NCBI RefSeq assembly: GCF_023016045.1
Contig: NZ_JALKAP010000015.1
Span: forward strand, 21,483 to 85,482
Source of the DNA: Marinobacter sp. S6332
Lineage (GTDB): Bacteria; Pseudomonadota; Gammaproteobacteria; Pseudomonadales; Oleiphilaceae
Direction of reading: 5' to 3'
Length of the DNA: 64,000 nucleotides
In this document: in pieces, positions 44,780 to 54,774 of the stretch
Numbering within the stretch: the first letter of the stretch is position 1
Layout of the letters: each line of letters starts with the position of its first letter
Notes under the pieces: generated by a model
What the model was told of the DNA's origin: nothing
Seen by the model: the letters and a program-made list of their open reading frames with translations, nothing else
Database searches by the model: none
Position numbers and translations under genes: made by a program

Positions 44780-46832
44780 GCGCTTAAGTGTTTTACTGTC
44801 CTTCCTGCTTACCGCATGTGGCGGTGGCTCCGGTGAACTGGATCCGGCAGCAGGGGCTGTGCCGCTTGGTGGTTGCGACGGATCCTGCGTTAACACCGAG
44901 CAAGGTGGTAACCCCGACAATGTCCGCCTAACTATTAACGACGTGGAAACTGTGATCGCTCAGGGCGTAGCTGAAGCCGACGCGCGCGGCATCGATGCTA
45001 CTTTGGCGGTGGTTGATCGTGTTGGCAACGTTCTAGGGGTTTGGCGCACTGGCACTACCGGAATGCCGCGTGACGTATTGATTGCCAGTTCTCCGGATGG
45101 ATCTGGCGGCTCCGAGATCATGGGCGGACTGGAAGGAATCGAGGCTGGAATAGATGGTCTTGCAGCCATTGCCAAAGCCATCACTGGCGCCTATTTGTCG
45201 TCCGAAGGCAATGCCTTCTCTACCCGCACTGCCAGCCAAATTGTTCAAGAGCACTTTAACCCCGGCGAGTTCTTTCAACCTGCAGGCCCACTATTTGGTG
45301 TGCAGTTCAGCCAGCTTGCTTGCTCGGACTTTAGTCAGCGGTTCAATAATTCCGGCCCCTCCATCGGCCCTCATCGTTCGCCACTTGGGTTGTCTGCAGA
45401 TCCCGGTGGTCTTCCCCTTTATAAAAACGGAACGGTCATTGGCGGAGTTGGCGTGATCGCTGATGATCTTTACGGCCTCGATCGCAATGTGATTGATAAC
45501 GATCGAAGCAATCAAAACGCCAATGTTGACGAACTGATTGCTCTGGCCGCGAGTTTTGGCTTTGTTGCGCCCGTTGAACGGCGGGCCAACCGGATTGCTA
45601 TTGAGGGAAAGACCCTCCGATTCCTTGATGGTGATTCCAGCGAATTGCAGAGCAACCCCGGTAGCGCTCCCGCCTTTCCACCAGCCAACGGGCAGTTAGT
45701 TGCGGTAACAGGCTACACCGGCGCCACCATTCAACCCGGCTTGGTGTTTGGTTCACCCGCGTCCGGCATTCGCGCCGCAGACAGTGCCAAATCGGATGAG
45801 GCGCCTTATGTGGGTGACGACGGTTATGTGTTTGTAGATGCCGCCAATAATAATCGTTATCCGGCAACCGCGGGCGTGCAGCCAGTCGCCGACAGACTTC
45901 TGGCGAACGAGGTGGAAGTGTTAATGCAGGAGGCGTTGCGGGTGGCCAATCAAGCCCGCGCCCAAATACGTCGGCCTCATGGCAGCCAAGCGCGGGTCAC
46001 CATCAGCGTGGTAGATACTGACGGCAATATATTGGGCATGCTGCGAAGCCGGGATGCGCCTGTATTTGGTTCCGATGTATCTCTCCAAAAAGCCCGTACA
46101 GCAGCTCTGTTTTCTTCCAGTGCCGCTGCTAGCACGCTTGCCACAACCGGTATGGACGCCCGATATATCAGTTTGGTTGGCGGGCTGAATACGGTCGACA
46201 CCATCGACCTAGGCGATTACGTTACCTCCGTGCAGAGCTTTCTTGGTTTACCTACAGCCCTGACGGATGGCGCCGTGGCGTTTTCCGATCGGGCTGGCGG
46301 TAATCTGTCTCGCCCCTTCTTTCCGGATGGCATAGATACCACCGACCCCGGCCCGTTCAGCAAACCTTCGGGTAAATGGAGCCCGTTTTCCACGGGTTTA
46401 CAGTTAGATCTGGTCATTAATGGCGTCATCCAGCATGTGCTCTTTGCTGCTGGCGCCATTGTTACAGACACCCCGCAAAGCTGTGGAGGCGTCACTCATG
46501 CAAGTTTGGGTACCTTTTCTACGGTTGGCTTCACCCACAAACGGTTGGGCAATGGCATTCAAATCTTCCCAGGTAGTGCTCCGATTTATCGCGGCAATGT
46601 ACTCGTAGGAGGCATAGGGGTCAGCGGAGATGGCATAGAACAAGACGATATGATCGCGTTTTTAGCCATCGACCGTGCCAATGCGCGGTTGGGTGTAAAC
46701 CCAATAAACAATGCGCCCGAGCACATGCGTGCCGATACGCTCACACCGCAGGGAACACGGCTGCGTTACATCCAGTGTCCGCAGGCCCCTTTTCTGGGCA
46801 GTGACGAACAACAGCCCTGCAAAGGTAAATGA
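44766..46832 (+). CDS. Lipoprotein with two HbpS/GlcG-like heme-binding domains
   Basis: A 688-residue lipoprotein (lipobox LTAC, C18, then GGGSG). It contains two HbpS/GlcG-type domains: the first around residues 55-250 (IDATLAVVDRVGNVLGVWRTG), the second around 375-620 (RVTISVVDTDGNILGMLRS). Both keep the GGIGV-like loop (GGVGVIADD, GGIGVSGDG). The fold is known from heme-binding HbpS and from GlcG; here it is probably attached to a membrane facing the periplasm or the outside. The start lies inside the end of the FHA-cytochrome gene (14-base overlap). It could store or deliver heme or bind a small ligand for the cytochrome complex; which one is not known. Confidence 0.8.
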   Translation: MTSLKRLSVLLSFLLTACGGGSGELDPAAGAVPLGGCDGSCVNTEQGGNPDNVRLTINDVETVIAQGVAEADARGIDATLAVVDRVGNVLGVWRTGTTGMPRDVLIASSPDGSGGSEIMGGLEGIEAGIDGLAAIAKAITGAYLSSEGNAFSTRTASQIVQEHFNPGEFFQPAGPLFGVQFSQLACSDFSQRFNNSGPSIGPHRSPLGLSADPGGLPLYKNGTVIGGVGVIADDLYGLDRNVIDNDRSNQNANVDELIALAASFGFVAPVERRANRIAIEGKTLRFLDGDSSELQSNPGSAPAFPPANGQLVAVTGYTGATIQPGLVFGSPASGIRAADSAKSDEAPYVGDDGYVFVDAANNNRYPATAGVQPVADRLLANEVEVLMQEALRVANQARAQIRRPHGSQARVTISVVDTDGNILGMLRSRDAPVFGSDVSLQKARTAALFSSSAAASTLATTGMDARYISLVGGLNTVDTIDLGDYVTSVQSFLGLPTALTDGAVAFSDRAGGNLSRPFFPDGIDTTDPGPFSKPSGKWSPFSTGLQLDLVINGVIQHVLFAAGAIVTDTPQSCGGVTHASLGTFSTVGFTHKRLGNGIQIFPGSAPIYRGNVLVGGIGVSGDGIEQDDMIAFLAIDRANARLGVNPINNAPEHMRADTLTPQGTRLRYIQCPQAPFLGSDEQQPCKGK

Positions 46833-46834
46833 TC

Positions 46835-48682
46835 ATGAAGCCTAACTCGCTTTTCGCTTCGTTAACCGTGCTGGGTACGCTGATGCTGGTTTCAGATCTG
46901 GCTGCCGCGCAGAACTGTGAAGAAAATGACGGGCGTCGACGGCGGCCTGGGCAGGCTGCAATAGAGTGCCTTCCTGCAGTCGACTCACCGAGTGTTAACT
47001 CCCAGCAGACCGGAGCTGGCAAAACCCCAACTTCCACTGGCCAACAAGACCAAATCATCCGCAGGCAAGCTCAGCAACGTCGCACCAATCCGGTTTCACC
47101 CATTCCACGCCCCCAGTTAAGCGATTATCAAGCCTCGGTTCCAGTACCCGATCGTTGGCGTATCGTCGATTCCTTATATGAAGAGCACTGGTGGGACCCA
47201 TACAACCGCAACCTGCTTAAGGGTGATAAGCCTCTATACGATGATTGGTTTTTCAGCTTCACAGGAATTTGGGACACGGTTTACGAAAGCCGCACTGTTC
47301 CAACCCCTGTAGGTAGCAGCAGTACCGGAGACGGCGGCAAGCTGGATTTGATCGGCGACGGCGAGCAGCAGTTCTTTAATCAGAACCTGCTGATGGAGTT
47401 CGTCTATTACAAAGGCAACACGACGTTTAAGCCGCCCAATTTAGAATTTCGATTCCTTCCTGTTATTAACTACAACCGTCTGGAACTGCAAGAAGTGCAG
47501 GGGGTCAATGCAAATCCCAACGACGGTACAACACGCAGCGACAGCCACATTGGCATTCAGGGTGCTTTCGTGGATTACCATTTGCGGAACGTGTCGGCAA
47601 ACTATGATTTTGACAGCGTGCGGGTGGGTATTCAGCCCTTCACCAACGATTTCCGCGGTTTTCTATTCAACGACAGCCCTGTGGGTATCCGCCTCTTTGG
47701 AACCCGAAGTAATAACATTTTCCAATACAACCTAGGCTGGTTCCGACGTCTGGAAAAAGACACGAACAGCGGCCTGAACGATGTTGGCCAATCCTTGCGG
47801 GATGACGATATCTTCGTTGCCAATCTCTATTGGCAGGATTTGTTCAAGAAAGGCCTGATTTCCCAGTTCAGTGTGCTGCACAACCGAAACAATGAAGATA
47901 CCTTTTATTACGACAATAACGACTTTGTAGCCCGCCCCGCGTCTATAGGTTTGGAAAAACCACGCAGTTATCAGGTGACTTATTTGGGCTACGCGGTTGA
48001 TGGGCATATCGGCAGGCTTAACTTGTCGGCCCAAGCCTATTATGCCTTTGGCGAAGAATCTGTAGGCACCTTTCGCGATGCCAGCACAGATATCCAAGCT
48101 TTCTTTTTCGCAATGGAGCCTTCAATCGATTTCGACTGGTTTCGGCTGAGATCATCCTTTGTTTATGCCTCCGGCGACAGCGACCCCTTCGATGACAAGT
48201 CAACGGGCTTTGATGCTGTATTCGAGAACCCGTTGATTGCCGGAGCAGACACCAGCTATTGGATTCGCCAAGCCGTTCCCTTGATTGGTGGTGGGCGTGT
48301 GGCTCTATCCGGGCGCAACGGCATTTTACCCTCACTGCGCTCATCTAAAGAGCAGGGTCAGGCCAACTTTGCGAACCCGGGTTTGCGTATGGCAGGGCTA
48401 GGTTTTGATGCGGATGTTCTACCGACGCTGCGCGTTAGCGGCAATTGGAACCTCTTGCAGTTTGACGATACCACTGTTTTGGAAACGGCCCGCAATCAGG
48501 GCGGGATTGACCGGACATTGGGGCAGGACATTTCACTGTCGGCAATTTACCGGCCACTCAATAGTCAGAACATTATTCTGCGAGGCTCTTACTCCCGTTT
48601 GCTACCGGGTGATGGCTTCAAGTCTTTGTTTGAGGACGAAAGCCCTGACTACTTCCTTTTTAATCTGGTTTTAACCTATTGA
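46835..48682 (+). CDS. Outer-membrane beta-barrel protein of a probable porin-cytochrome complex
   Basis: A 615-residue exported protein. The signal peptide ends near AAAQN, and about 100 Pro/Gln/Arg-rich residues follow before the barrel. From about residue 110 there are many amphipathic strands rich in aromatic residues (WDTVYES, LEFRFLPVINYNRLEL, NLGWFRRLEKD), ending in an aromatic terminal strand, LFNLVLTY. No named porin family is recognised. Its place between cytochrome genes suggests a sheath for a multiheme cytochrome, as MtrB-type barrels provide, though sequence similarity to MtrB was not evident. The ATG used lies nine bases after AAGG; another ATG is two codons earlier. Confidence 0.75.
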   Translation: MKPNSLFASLTVLGTLMLVSDLAAAQNCEENDGRRRRPGQAAIECLPAVDSPSVNSQQTGAGKTPTSTGQQDQIIRRQAQQRRTNPVSPIPRPQLSDYQASVPVPDRWRIVDSLYEEHWWDPYNRNLLKGDKPLYDDWFFSFTGIWDTVYESRTVPTPVGSSSTGDGGKLDLIGDGEQQFFNQNLLMEFVYYKGNTTFKPPNLEFRFLPVINYNRLELQEVQGVNANPNDGTTRSDSHIGIQGAFVDYHLRNVSANYDFDSVRVGIQPFTNDFRGFLFNDSPVGIRLFGTRSNNIFQYNLGWFRRLEKDTNSGLNDVGQSLRDDDIFVANLYWQDLFKKGLISQFSVLHNRNNEDTFYYDNNDFVARPASIGLEKPRSYQVTYLGYAVDGHIGRLNLSAQAYYAFGEESVGTFRDASTDIQAFFFAMEPSIDFDWFRLRSSFVYASGDSDPFDDKSTGFDAVFENPLIAGADTSYWIRQAVPLIGGGRVALSGRNGILPSLRSSKEQGQANFANPGLRMAGLGFDADVLPTLRVSGNWNLLQFDDTTVLETARNQGGIDRTLGQDISLSAIYRPLNSQNIILRGSYSRLLPGDGFKSLFEDESPDYFLFNLVLTY

Positions 48683-48699
48683 ACCAAATAACTAAAATA

Positions 48700-51600
48700 A
48701 TGGCGGCTCTTATGCAAAATGGATTCTGGCGATTAGATGCTGTTCGCAACATTCTCGTAATGGGCGCAGTGCTGCTCGGGCTGGGAGCTGCGAGTGCTCA
48801 GGTTTATGGTTCAAGCCAATATGAAAAGGTCGATCGGAAATACGTTACTGCCCCCCATGCTCCGGCTACCCAAAGTGATAGTGATGTGGAGCTTAAAAGT
48901 GCTGGGTGCGTAAGTTGCCATACAGACTCCGATGCCAAAAACATGCATGTTAGCGAGTCGGTCAAGCTAGGCTGCGTTGATTGCCACGGAGGCAATCCAG
49001 AAGTCACATTCTCAGGAGTTCAGGGTGCCAACCTGAGCAACCTGACCTACAAATCCACGATGCAAAAAGCCCACGTTTTACCTCGCTATCCGGATGCTTG
49101 GCCCACCAGCAGAAATCCCGAGCGCACTTACACGCTCTTGAACAAAGAAAGCCCGGAATTTGTGCGCTTCATTAACCCTTCGGATTTGCGTGTTGCGAAT
49201 GAATCCTGTGGAGCCTGCCACCAGGAGATTGTTGAAGCATCAACCCGCAGTTTGCACAGCACGACAGCGATGTTCTGGGCGGCGGCTTCCTACAATAACG
49301 GTATTCTGCCCTACAAAGACCCCATTATGGGTGAGTCCTATAACCGTGACGGTGTAGGAACGGTTCTGAAAGGTCCAAAGATACCCAAGGATCTGGAAGA
49401 TGAAGCGGCAGCTATGGGAATTGTGCCGCAATTACTACCACTGGCTGCATGGGAAACGGTTAAACCGGGCGACATCTTCAGGGTGTTCGAGGATGGCGGT
49501 CGTAATATCGGAACCCTGTTTCCCGAAACAGGGTTACCCAATGTGCCTGGATTGATTCAACGCTTGGAAGAGCCCGGCCGCCCAGATTTCAAACAGTCTA
49601 ACCGCGGGCCGGGAACAGGGCAGAGGATTGCTGTGCCTTTGCTGAACATCACCAAGACCCGCTTGAATGATCCACTTACCTGGTTCATTGGTACGAATGA
49701 CCAGCCAGGTGACTACCGTCACTCCGGGTGCGCATCATGCCACGTGGTGTATGCCAACGATCGTGAAGTTGCTCACTCGGGGCCGTACGCGCAGTTCGGG
49801 CACGATGGCAAACCTGCCACTAAAGACCCCACCATCAACAAAGCGGAGTCTGGCCATCCCTTGGAACACAAATTTACCCGGGCAGTACCCAGCAGTCAGT
49901 GTATGAGTTGCCACATGCATCAGCCCAATATGTTTATGAACACCTTTTTGGGCTACACCATGTGGGACTACGAGTCTGACGCACCCTTTATGTGGCCGGA
50001 AAAGCAGCAATATCCAACGGCTGAAGAACGTAGAAAAGTGCTGGAGCGCAACCCCGAAGGTGCAGCGCCAAGAGGCAAGTGGGCGGATCTGGATTTCCTA
50101 AAGAAGGTTTGGGAAAACAATGACCAATATCAGGATACCCAGTTTGCCGATTACCACGGCCATGGCTGGAACTTCCGAGCTGTATTCAAGCGTGATCGCA
50201 AAGGGCACTTGCTGGATGAAAACGGTGAGATCGTTACCAATGACGACCCGGAAAAATTCAAAAAGGCGGTTCATCTAACGTCTACGCACTTAGACGCGGG
50301 TATGCATTGCGCGGACTGCCACTTCTCACAGGACAACCATGGTAACGGCTACCTATATGGTGAAGTGGCTATGGCTGTAGAAGTCGGGTGCAAAGACTGT
50401 CACGGAACTGCACAGGAACTCCCCAATCTGTTTACCTCGGGGCCAGCCGCGCTCGAAGGTGGTACCGATATGTCGTTGATGCGAACACCCGATGGTCGGC
50501 GACGGTTTGAGTGGATCAATAACGACCTGTACCAACGCTCAATCATGTACCCAGACAAGGAGTGGAAAGTTAGTCTGGTGAAGAAGAGCGTTAGCAAAAC
50601 CAGCGCCGACTACAATGAGAAGGCTGCTCGGGCCAAGCTCATGAGTAACGACGTAACCGTGCAGCACTTCGGCGTTGACGTGCCCATGGAAGATCTGGCC
50701 CATTCCAACGACAAGATGGAATGTTTTGCCTGCCATACCTCGTGGACCAACACCTGCGGCGGCTGCCACCTACCCATAAAAGCCAACGAAAAGACCGAGC
50801 GGCACCATTACGAGGGCGGCGAAACACGCAACTTTGCCAGCTATAACCCGCAAGTCGCTGGCGACCAAATGTTTTTGTTGGGCAAGCACTCTCCGGGCAA
50901 AGGCGGAAAGTACGCACCCGTTCGCTCATCTTCAGCCCTTGTGCTTTCATCCGAAAACGCCAACCGTGAAAAAATTTATATACAGCAGCCACCTATTGCG
51001 GCAAGTGGTTTCAGCTCACAGGCATTTAACCCTCATTTCCCCCACACCACACGCAAAACGGAGACCAAAACCTGCTCGAATTGCCATTTGGCTGAGGCCA
51101 ACGACAACAATGCCATCATGTCGCAACTGCTGGTGATGGGTACTAACTCCATTAACTTTATTGGCTATTACGCTTGGCTTGGCACTGAATCGAATGTTAC
51201 CGGTGTAGAAGTCACTGAATGGGATGAGCCGCAAGCGGTGATTGGAAGCTATCTGCACCGCTATGCCTACCCGGACTGGTTTAAGGATCACCAAGACAAT
51301 AATGAGCGCCTAAAAACAGCCTATACCCACAGCTCCGGCAAGGCCCAGTGCGTGCAAATGCGAGGCGAGTATCTCTATGTTGCCGAAGGCACGAGCGGCT
51401 TCCGTGTTTACGATATTGCTTCTATCGCCAACAAAGGTGTCTCCCAGCGCATTATTACCGCACCGGCTAGTCCTCTGGGTCACGACACCCACATCTCCAG
51501 TACCAATGCGAGCTGCGTGGCTCTGCCGAGCAATCAACCCATTCGCCCCTCGTTAAACACTGGCGAGCTAATGCGTAAGACAAACCAGGAGCAGCCTTTC

Positions 51601-52461
51601 GCGCCTATTTATAATTACGCGCTGATCACCGATACAGAAGAAGGTCTGATTCTGGTGGATATAGACACGCTCATGGATGGAGAGCCCACCAATAATCAGC
51701 TAAAGCGCGCACTTACGTGGAATGAAGACGATGTGCTCAAAGGCGCAAAACATCTCACCATTGGCGGAAACTATGTTTATGTGGCCGCAGATGCAGGGAT
51801 GGTGATACTGGATTTGTCTGATCCGCTCAAACCCACAGTTGCCGCCGTGGTACCCATGCAAGATGCGCGTGCCAGTGCCTTGCAGTTCCGCTACCTGTTT
51901 GTCACCAATGCGGAAGGTTTGCAGGTAATTGATGTAACCCATCCGGATAGGCCAAAACTCGTTTCTGAAGCAAGGCTTGCGATCAAAGATGCTCAAAAAC
52001 TCTACCTGTCCCGCACCTACGCCTACATTGCCGCTGGCAAAGAAGGTTTGTTAATTGTGGATATTGAATCCACCGAGGAGCCCAAGCTGCACGTGCAGTT
52101 TGATGCAGGCGGGCGTTTGAGCGATAGCCGCGACGTGGTTGTAGGCGCCACCAATGCTTCACTGTTTGCCTATGTTGCCGATGGCAAAAATGGTTTGCAG
52201 ATTGTTCAGCTCACTTCGCCCGAGCTGCAGCCGAATTTCTATGGCTTCAGCCCTGAGCCTGTGCCGAAGTTTATCGCCAGCTACCCCACAGCGTCGCCAG
52301 CCCTGAGTTTATCGCGCGGCCTTGATCGGGATAGGGGTGTGGATGAAACCGGTGGCCAGATTGCGGTGTTTGGCCGTAAAGGCTCAAGGCCCTTGAATAA
52401 GGAAGAGATGGAAAAGCTTTATCTCGATGAAAATGGAGAACCGTGGTTCGTGAAGGATTAG
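48700..52461 (+). CDS. Large decaheme cytochrome c with LVIVD-repeat beta-propeller
   Basis: An exported protein of about 1253 residues. A hydrophobic signal or anchor lies at about residues 15-33. The N-terminal two thirds carry ten CxxCH sites (CVSCH, CVDCH, CGACH, CASCH, CMSCH, CADCH, CKDCH, CFACH, CGGCH, CSNCH). The last third (about 890-1190) has at least six LVIVD-type repeats, such as YVYVAADAGMVILDLSDP, YLFVTNAEGLQVIDVTHP and YAYIAAGKEGLLIVDIES, predicting a beta-propeller. The start is uncertain: TTG 48679 overlaps the barrel gene stop, and ATG 48712 is also possible. It is likely a terminal reductase or oxidase module at the cell surface or in the periplasm. Confidence 0.85.
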   Translation: MAALMQNGFWRLDAVRNILVMGAVLLGLGAASAQVYGSSQYEKVDRKYVTAPHAPATQSDSDVELKSAGCVSCHTDSDAKNMHVSESVKLGCVDCHGGNPEVTFSGVQGANLSNLTYKSTMQKAHVLPRYPDAWPTSRNPERTYTLLNKESPEFVRFINPSDLRVANESCGACHQEIVEASTRSLHSTTAMFWAAASYNNGILPYKDPIMGESYNRDGVGTVLKGPKIPKDLEDEAAAMGIVPQLLPLAAWETVKPGDIFRVFEDGGRNIGTLFPETGLPNVPGLIQRLEEPGRPDFKQSNRGPGTGQRIAVPLLNITKTRLNDPLTWFIGTNDQPGDYRHSGCASCHVVYANDREVAHSGPYAQFGHDGKPATKDPTINKAESGHPLEHKFTRAVPSSQCMSCHMHQPNMFMNTFLGYTMWDYESDAPFMWPEKQQYPTAEERRKVLERNPEGAAPRGKWADLDFLKKVWENNDQYQDTQFADYHGHGWNFRAVFKRDRKGHLLDENGEIVTNDDPEKFKKAVHLTSTHLDAGMHCADCHFSQDNHGNGYLYGEVAMAVEVGCKDCHGTAQELPNLFTSGPAALEGGTDMSLMRTPDGRRRFEWINNDLYQRSIMYPDKEWKVSLVKKSVSKTSADYNEKAARAKLMSNDVTVQHFGVDVPMEDLAHSNDKMECFACHTSWTNTCGGCHLPIKANEKTERHHYEGGETRNFASYNPQVAGDQMFLLGKHSPGKGGKYAPVRSSSALVLSSENANREKIYIQQPPIAASGFSSQAFNPHFPHTTRKTETKTCSNCHLAEANDNNAIMSQLLVMGTNSINFIGYYAWLGTESNVTGVEVTEWDEPQAVIGSYLHRYAYPDWFKDHQDNNERLKTAYTHSSGKAQCVQMRGEYLYVAEGTSGFRVYDIASIANKGVSQRIITAPASPLGHDTHISSTNASCVALPSNQPIRPSLNTGELMRKTNQEQPFAPIYNYALITDTEEGLILVDIDTLMDGEPTNNQLKRALTWNEDDVLKGAKHLTIGGNYVYVAADAGMVILDLSDPLKPTVAAVVPMQDARASALQFRYLFVTNAEGLQVIDVTHPDRPKLVSEARLAIKDAQKLYLSRTYAYIAAGKEGLLIVDIESTEEPKLHVQFDAGGRLSDSRDVVVGATNASLFAYVADGKNGLQIVQLTSPELQPNFYGFSPEPVPKFIASYPTASPALSLSRGLDRDRGVDETGGQIAVFGRKGSRPLNKEEMEKLYLDENGEPWFVKD

Positions 52462-52513
52462 GGCAGGGCTCCTTACTTTGCGTTCGCCGTTTTATCGCCA
52501 CTGAGAGCAAACA

Positions 52514-53830
52514 ATGGCCGGGTTTATTCGAATAACAAGAATTTTGATGTCGTTGATCATGGGCGCGATGCTGGGTGCGGCGTCGGCAACGGCCGCGCCA
52601 TTGCCTCAGAACGACGACTACAAACATATGGGCGTCGCAACCTGTGCATCCTCTATTTGCCACGGTAAAACGTCCGCTCAGGCAGACGGCAATGTGCAAC
52701 TTAATGAGTACCGACTCTGGTCTACCACGGATTTTCACTCACGAGCCTACCGTGTGCTGAGCAATCCCGAATCCAAGGCCATGGCGAAAGCATTGGGGTT
52801 AACCAACGCCCAGAATGCGACTATCTGCCTCGATTGCCACACAGACCACGTACCTAGCGGTAGGCGTGGCCCCAAATTTCAGCTAACCGATGGCGTTGGC
52901 TGCGAAGGCTGTCACGGAGGTGCGGAAGACTGGCTAAGGAGCCACACCGAACCGAATGTTACGCATCAAGATAATCTTGATAATGGGCTTTACCCTTTGT
53001 CGGACCCGGCAGCCCGCGCAGACTTGTGCCTATCCTGCCACATGGGCACCAAAGACAAGTTCGCCACCCATGCCATTATGGCGGCTGGTCATCCTCGCCT
53101 AAGCTTCGAGCTGGATACGTTCACAGCTAATCAGCCAGCACATTATCAAGTAGACGAGGACTATATTGCCCGCAAAGGCGATCACCCGGTGGGCTATTTA
53201 TGGGCTGTAGGGCAAGTGGAAATGGCCAAACGGCAACTCGCCCTAATCGATACTCATAACCTTGGCAAAAGCTTGAGTAGAGGCATGATAGAGCTGTCCA
53301 TATACGACTGCCATAGTTGCCATCAAGGTATGAGCCCCCGCCGTGGCAGGCCTGATGATTTCAGCTCCCGGCTGCCTATGGGAAGCCTGCGGTTAATGGA
53401 TCACAGCTTCGATATGGTGGCCGTAATTATTAAAGCTACGGCACCGGCTAGCTACGAAAAATACGCCAGTTCGGTGCGGGATTTGCACAAAGCGCACAAC
53501 ACACCCAACGCTGTTGGCATCGCAACAGAAAAGTTGCGCGCACAACTCGTTGAGTTGGCCGCTAATCTTAAACGCAAACCACCAAGCCCCGAGACCATAA
53601 AGGCGCTGCGCCAGAGTATTGCCGATAACAGCGCACGGGGCCGTTACGCTGATTACAGTAGCGCGGAACAAGCATTTCTCGCCTTGGAATCATTGTCCTA
53701 CTCCTTAGGAGATCGGAAAAAGATAACAGCTCAATTGGATAAAGTGTTTGCCAGTTTGGGTGACGAAACCGAGTTTAAGCCGAAGAGTTTTGCCACGGCC
53801 TGCGCTGCATTAGCGAGGGTTTTGCCTTAG
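52514..53830 (+). CDS. Multiheme cytochrome c, c554-like
   Basis: A 438-residue exported cytochrome (signal ending near ATAAP). Four CxxCH sites are present (CLDCH, CEGCH, CLSCH, CHSCH) plus one site with four residues between the cysteines, CASSICH (C44-C49-H50). The segment with GVGCEGCHGGAEDWL and SCHMGTKDKFATHAIMAAGHPRL resembles the cytochrome c554 family. The C-terminal third is helical and heme-free. A periplasmic carrier between the inner-membrane decaheme protein and the outer barrel is the most economical role (inference). It follows the LVIVD cytochrome by 52 bases. Confidence 0.85.
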   Translation: MAGFIRITRILMSLIMGAMLGAASATAAPLPQNDDYKHMGVATCASSICHGKTSAQADGNVQLNEYRLWSTTDFHSRAYRVLSNPESKAMAKALGLTNAQNATICLDCHTDHVPSGRRGPKFQLTDGVGCEGCHGGAEDWLRSHTEPNVTHQDNLDNGLYPLSDPAARADLCLSCHMGTKDKFATHAIMAAGHPRLSFELDTFTANQPAHYQVDEDYIARKGDHPVGYLWAVGQVEMAKRQLALIDTHNLGKSLSRGMIELSIYDCHSCHQGMSPRRGRPDDFSSRLPMGSLRLMDHSFDMVAVIIKATAPASYEKYASSVRDLHKAHNTPNAVGIATEKLRAQLVELAANLKRKPPSPETIKALRQSIADNSARGRYADYSSAEQAFLALESLSYSLGDRKKITAQLDKVFASLGDETEFKPKSFATACAALARVLP

Positions 53831-53873
53831 CAGCCTGCTTGAACACCATAAAAGACCATAAGAGACCATAGCC

Positions 53874-54722
53874 ATGTTTCGATTATTGGGTAAAACACAT
53901 CCGGGGGCTGTGCGTGAGCAGAACGAAGATGCATTTTACAGCAATGACTCAACTGGGTTGGCGGCTGTGGTTGACGGTATGGGAGGTTACGCTGCGGGCG
54001 AAGTGGCCAGCGCTATTATTGTGGAATCTCTGGGTGAGCTGAACCCCGCTTCTGGAGGACTTGTGGCCGCCTTAATGGAATGCCACGCACGCATTCTGCA
54101 GCACTCCAAAGCTCACCCGGAGAGCAAGGGTATGGGTGCAGCGGTTGTTGTGGCCAAATTGGAGCCCAAACAGTTGAGCGTTTGCTGGGCTGGCGACTCA
54201 AGAGCTTATTTGTTCAACCGCGAAACTGGCCTTAGGCGGGTTTCCAGAGATCACTCCTACGTACACTGGCTGTTTTCTCAAGGCAAGATTACTGAAGATG
54301 AAGCCCGCAACCATCCCAAACGCAACTTGGTTACCCAGTGTTTGGGGCTTAGCGCTCCGCAGCCGGAACTGACCACAGTGGCATGGAAAGCGGGGGATAG
54401 TTTGCTGCTATGTTCAGACGGATTGACAGATGAGCTGGATGACCGCTCTATTGAAAATACGCTGAATCAAGCTCTTAGCGCTGACGATTTCAGTGCGGTG
54501 GCAGTGGATGAACTGATTGCTGAAGCGCTTGAGGCAGGCGGCAAGGATAACGTTACAGTGTTGATAGCAGAGAACCGGTATGTGGCGGATGATATGCTTG
54601 ATAAGCCAAAGGTTGTGACAACAGCTGCGGCACAACGGCATTCCTTATTGCCCATTCTATTAGGAGCAGGCGCTGCTGTTTTAGTGTTAACGATTGGCTT
54701 ACTCTGGCATTTTAGCGGGTAG
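53874..54722 (+). CDS. PP2C-family protein phosphatase with C-terminal membrane anchor
   Basis: A 282-residue Stp1-type PP2C phosphatase. The metal-binding motifs are in place: REQNEDAF, VVDGMGGYAAGEVAS, WAGDSRAYL, LCSDGLTDELDD and GGKDNVTVLIA. One hydrophobic helix (about 257-279) anchors the catalytic domain on the cytoplasmic side. It should reverse phosphorylation by the Hanks-type kinase encoded at the front of the operon, acting on substrates such as the FHA proteins' partners. Confidence 0.92.
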   Translation: MFRLLGKTHPGAVREQNEDAFYSNDSTGLAAVVDGMGGYAAGEVASAIIVESLGELNPASGGLVAALMECHARILQHSKAHPESKGMGAAVVVAKLEPKQLSVCWAGDSRAYLFNRETGLRRVSRDHSYVHWLFSQGKITEDEARNHPKRNLVTQCLGLSAPQPELTTVAWKAGDSLLLCSDGLTDELDDRSIENTLNQALSADDFSAVAVDELIAEALEAGGKDNVTVLIAENRYVADDMLDKPKVVTTAAAQRHSLLPILLGAGAAVLVLTIGLLWHFSG

Positions 54723-54774
54723 AGTAGAGAGTAACCAACAACTTCTTTCTTATAGTCAGTGAGTTAGGCGAGCC

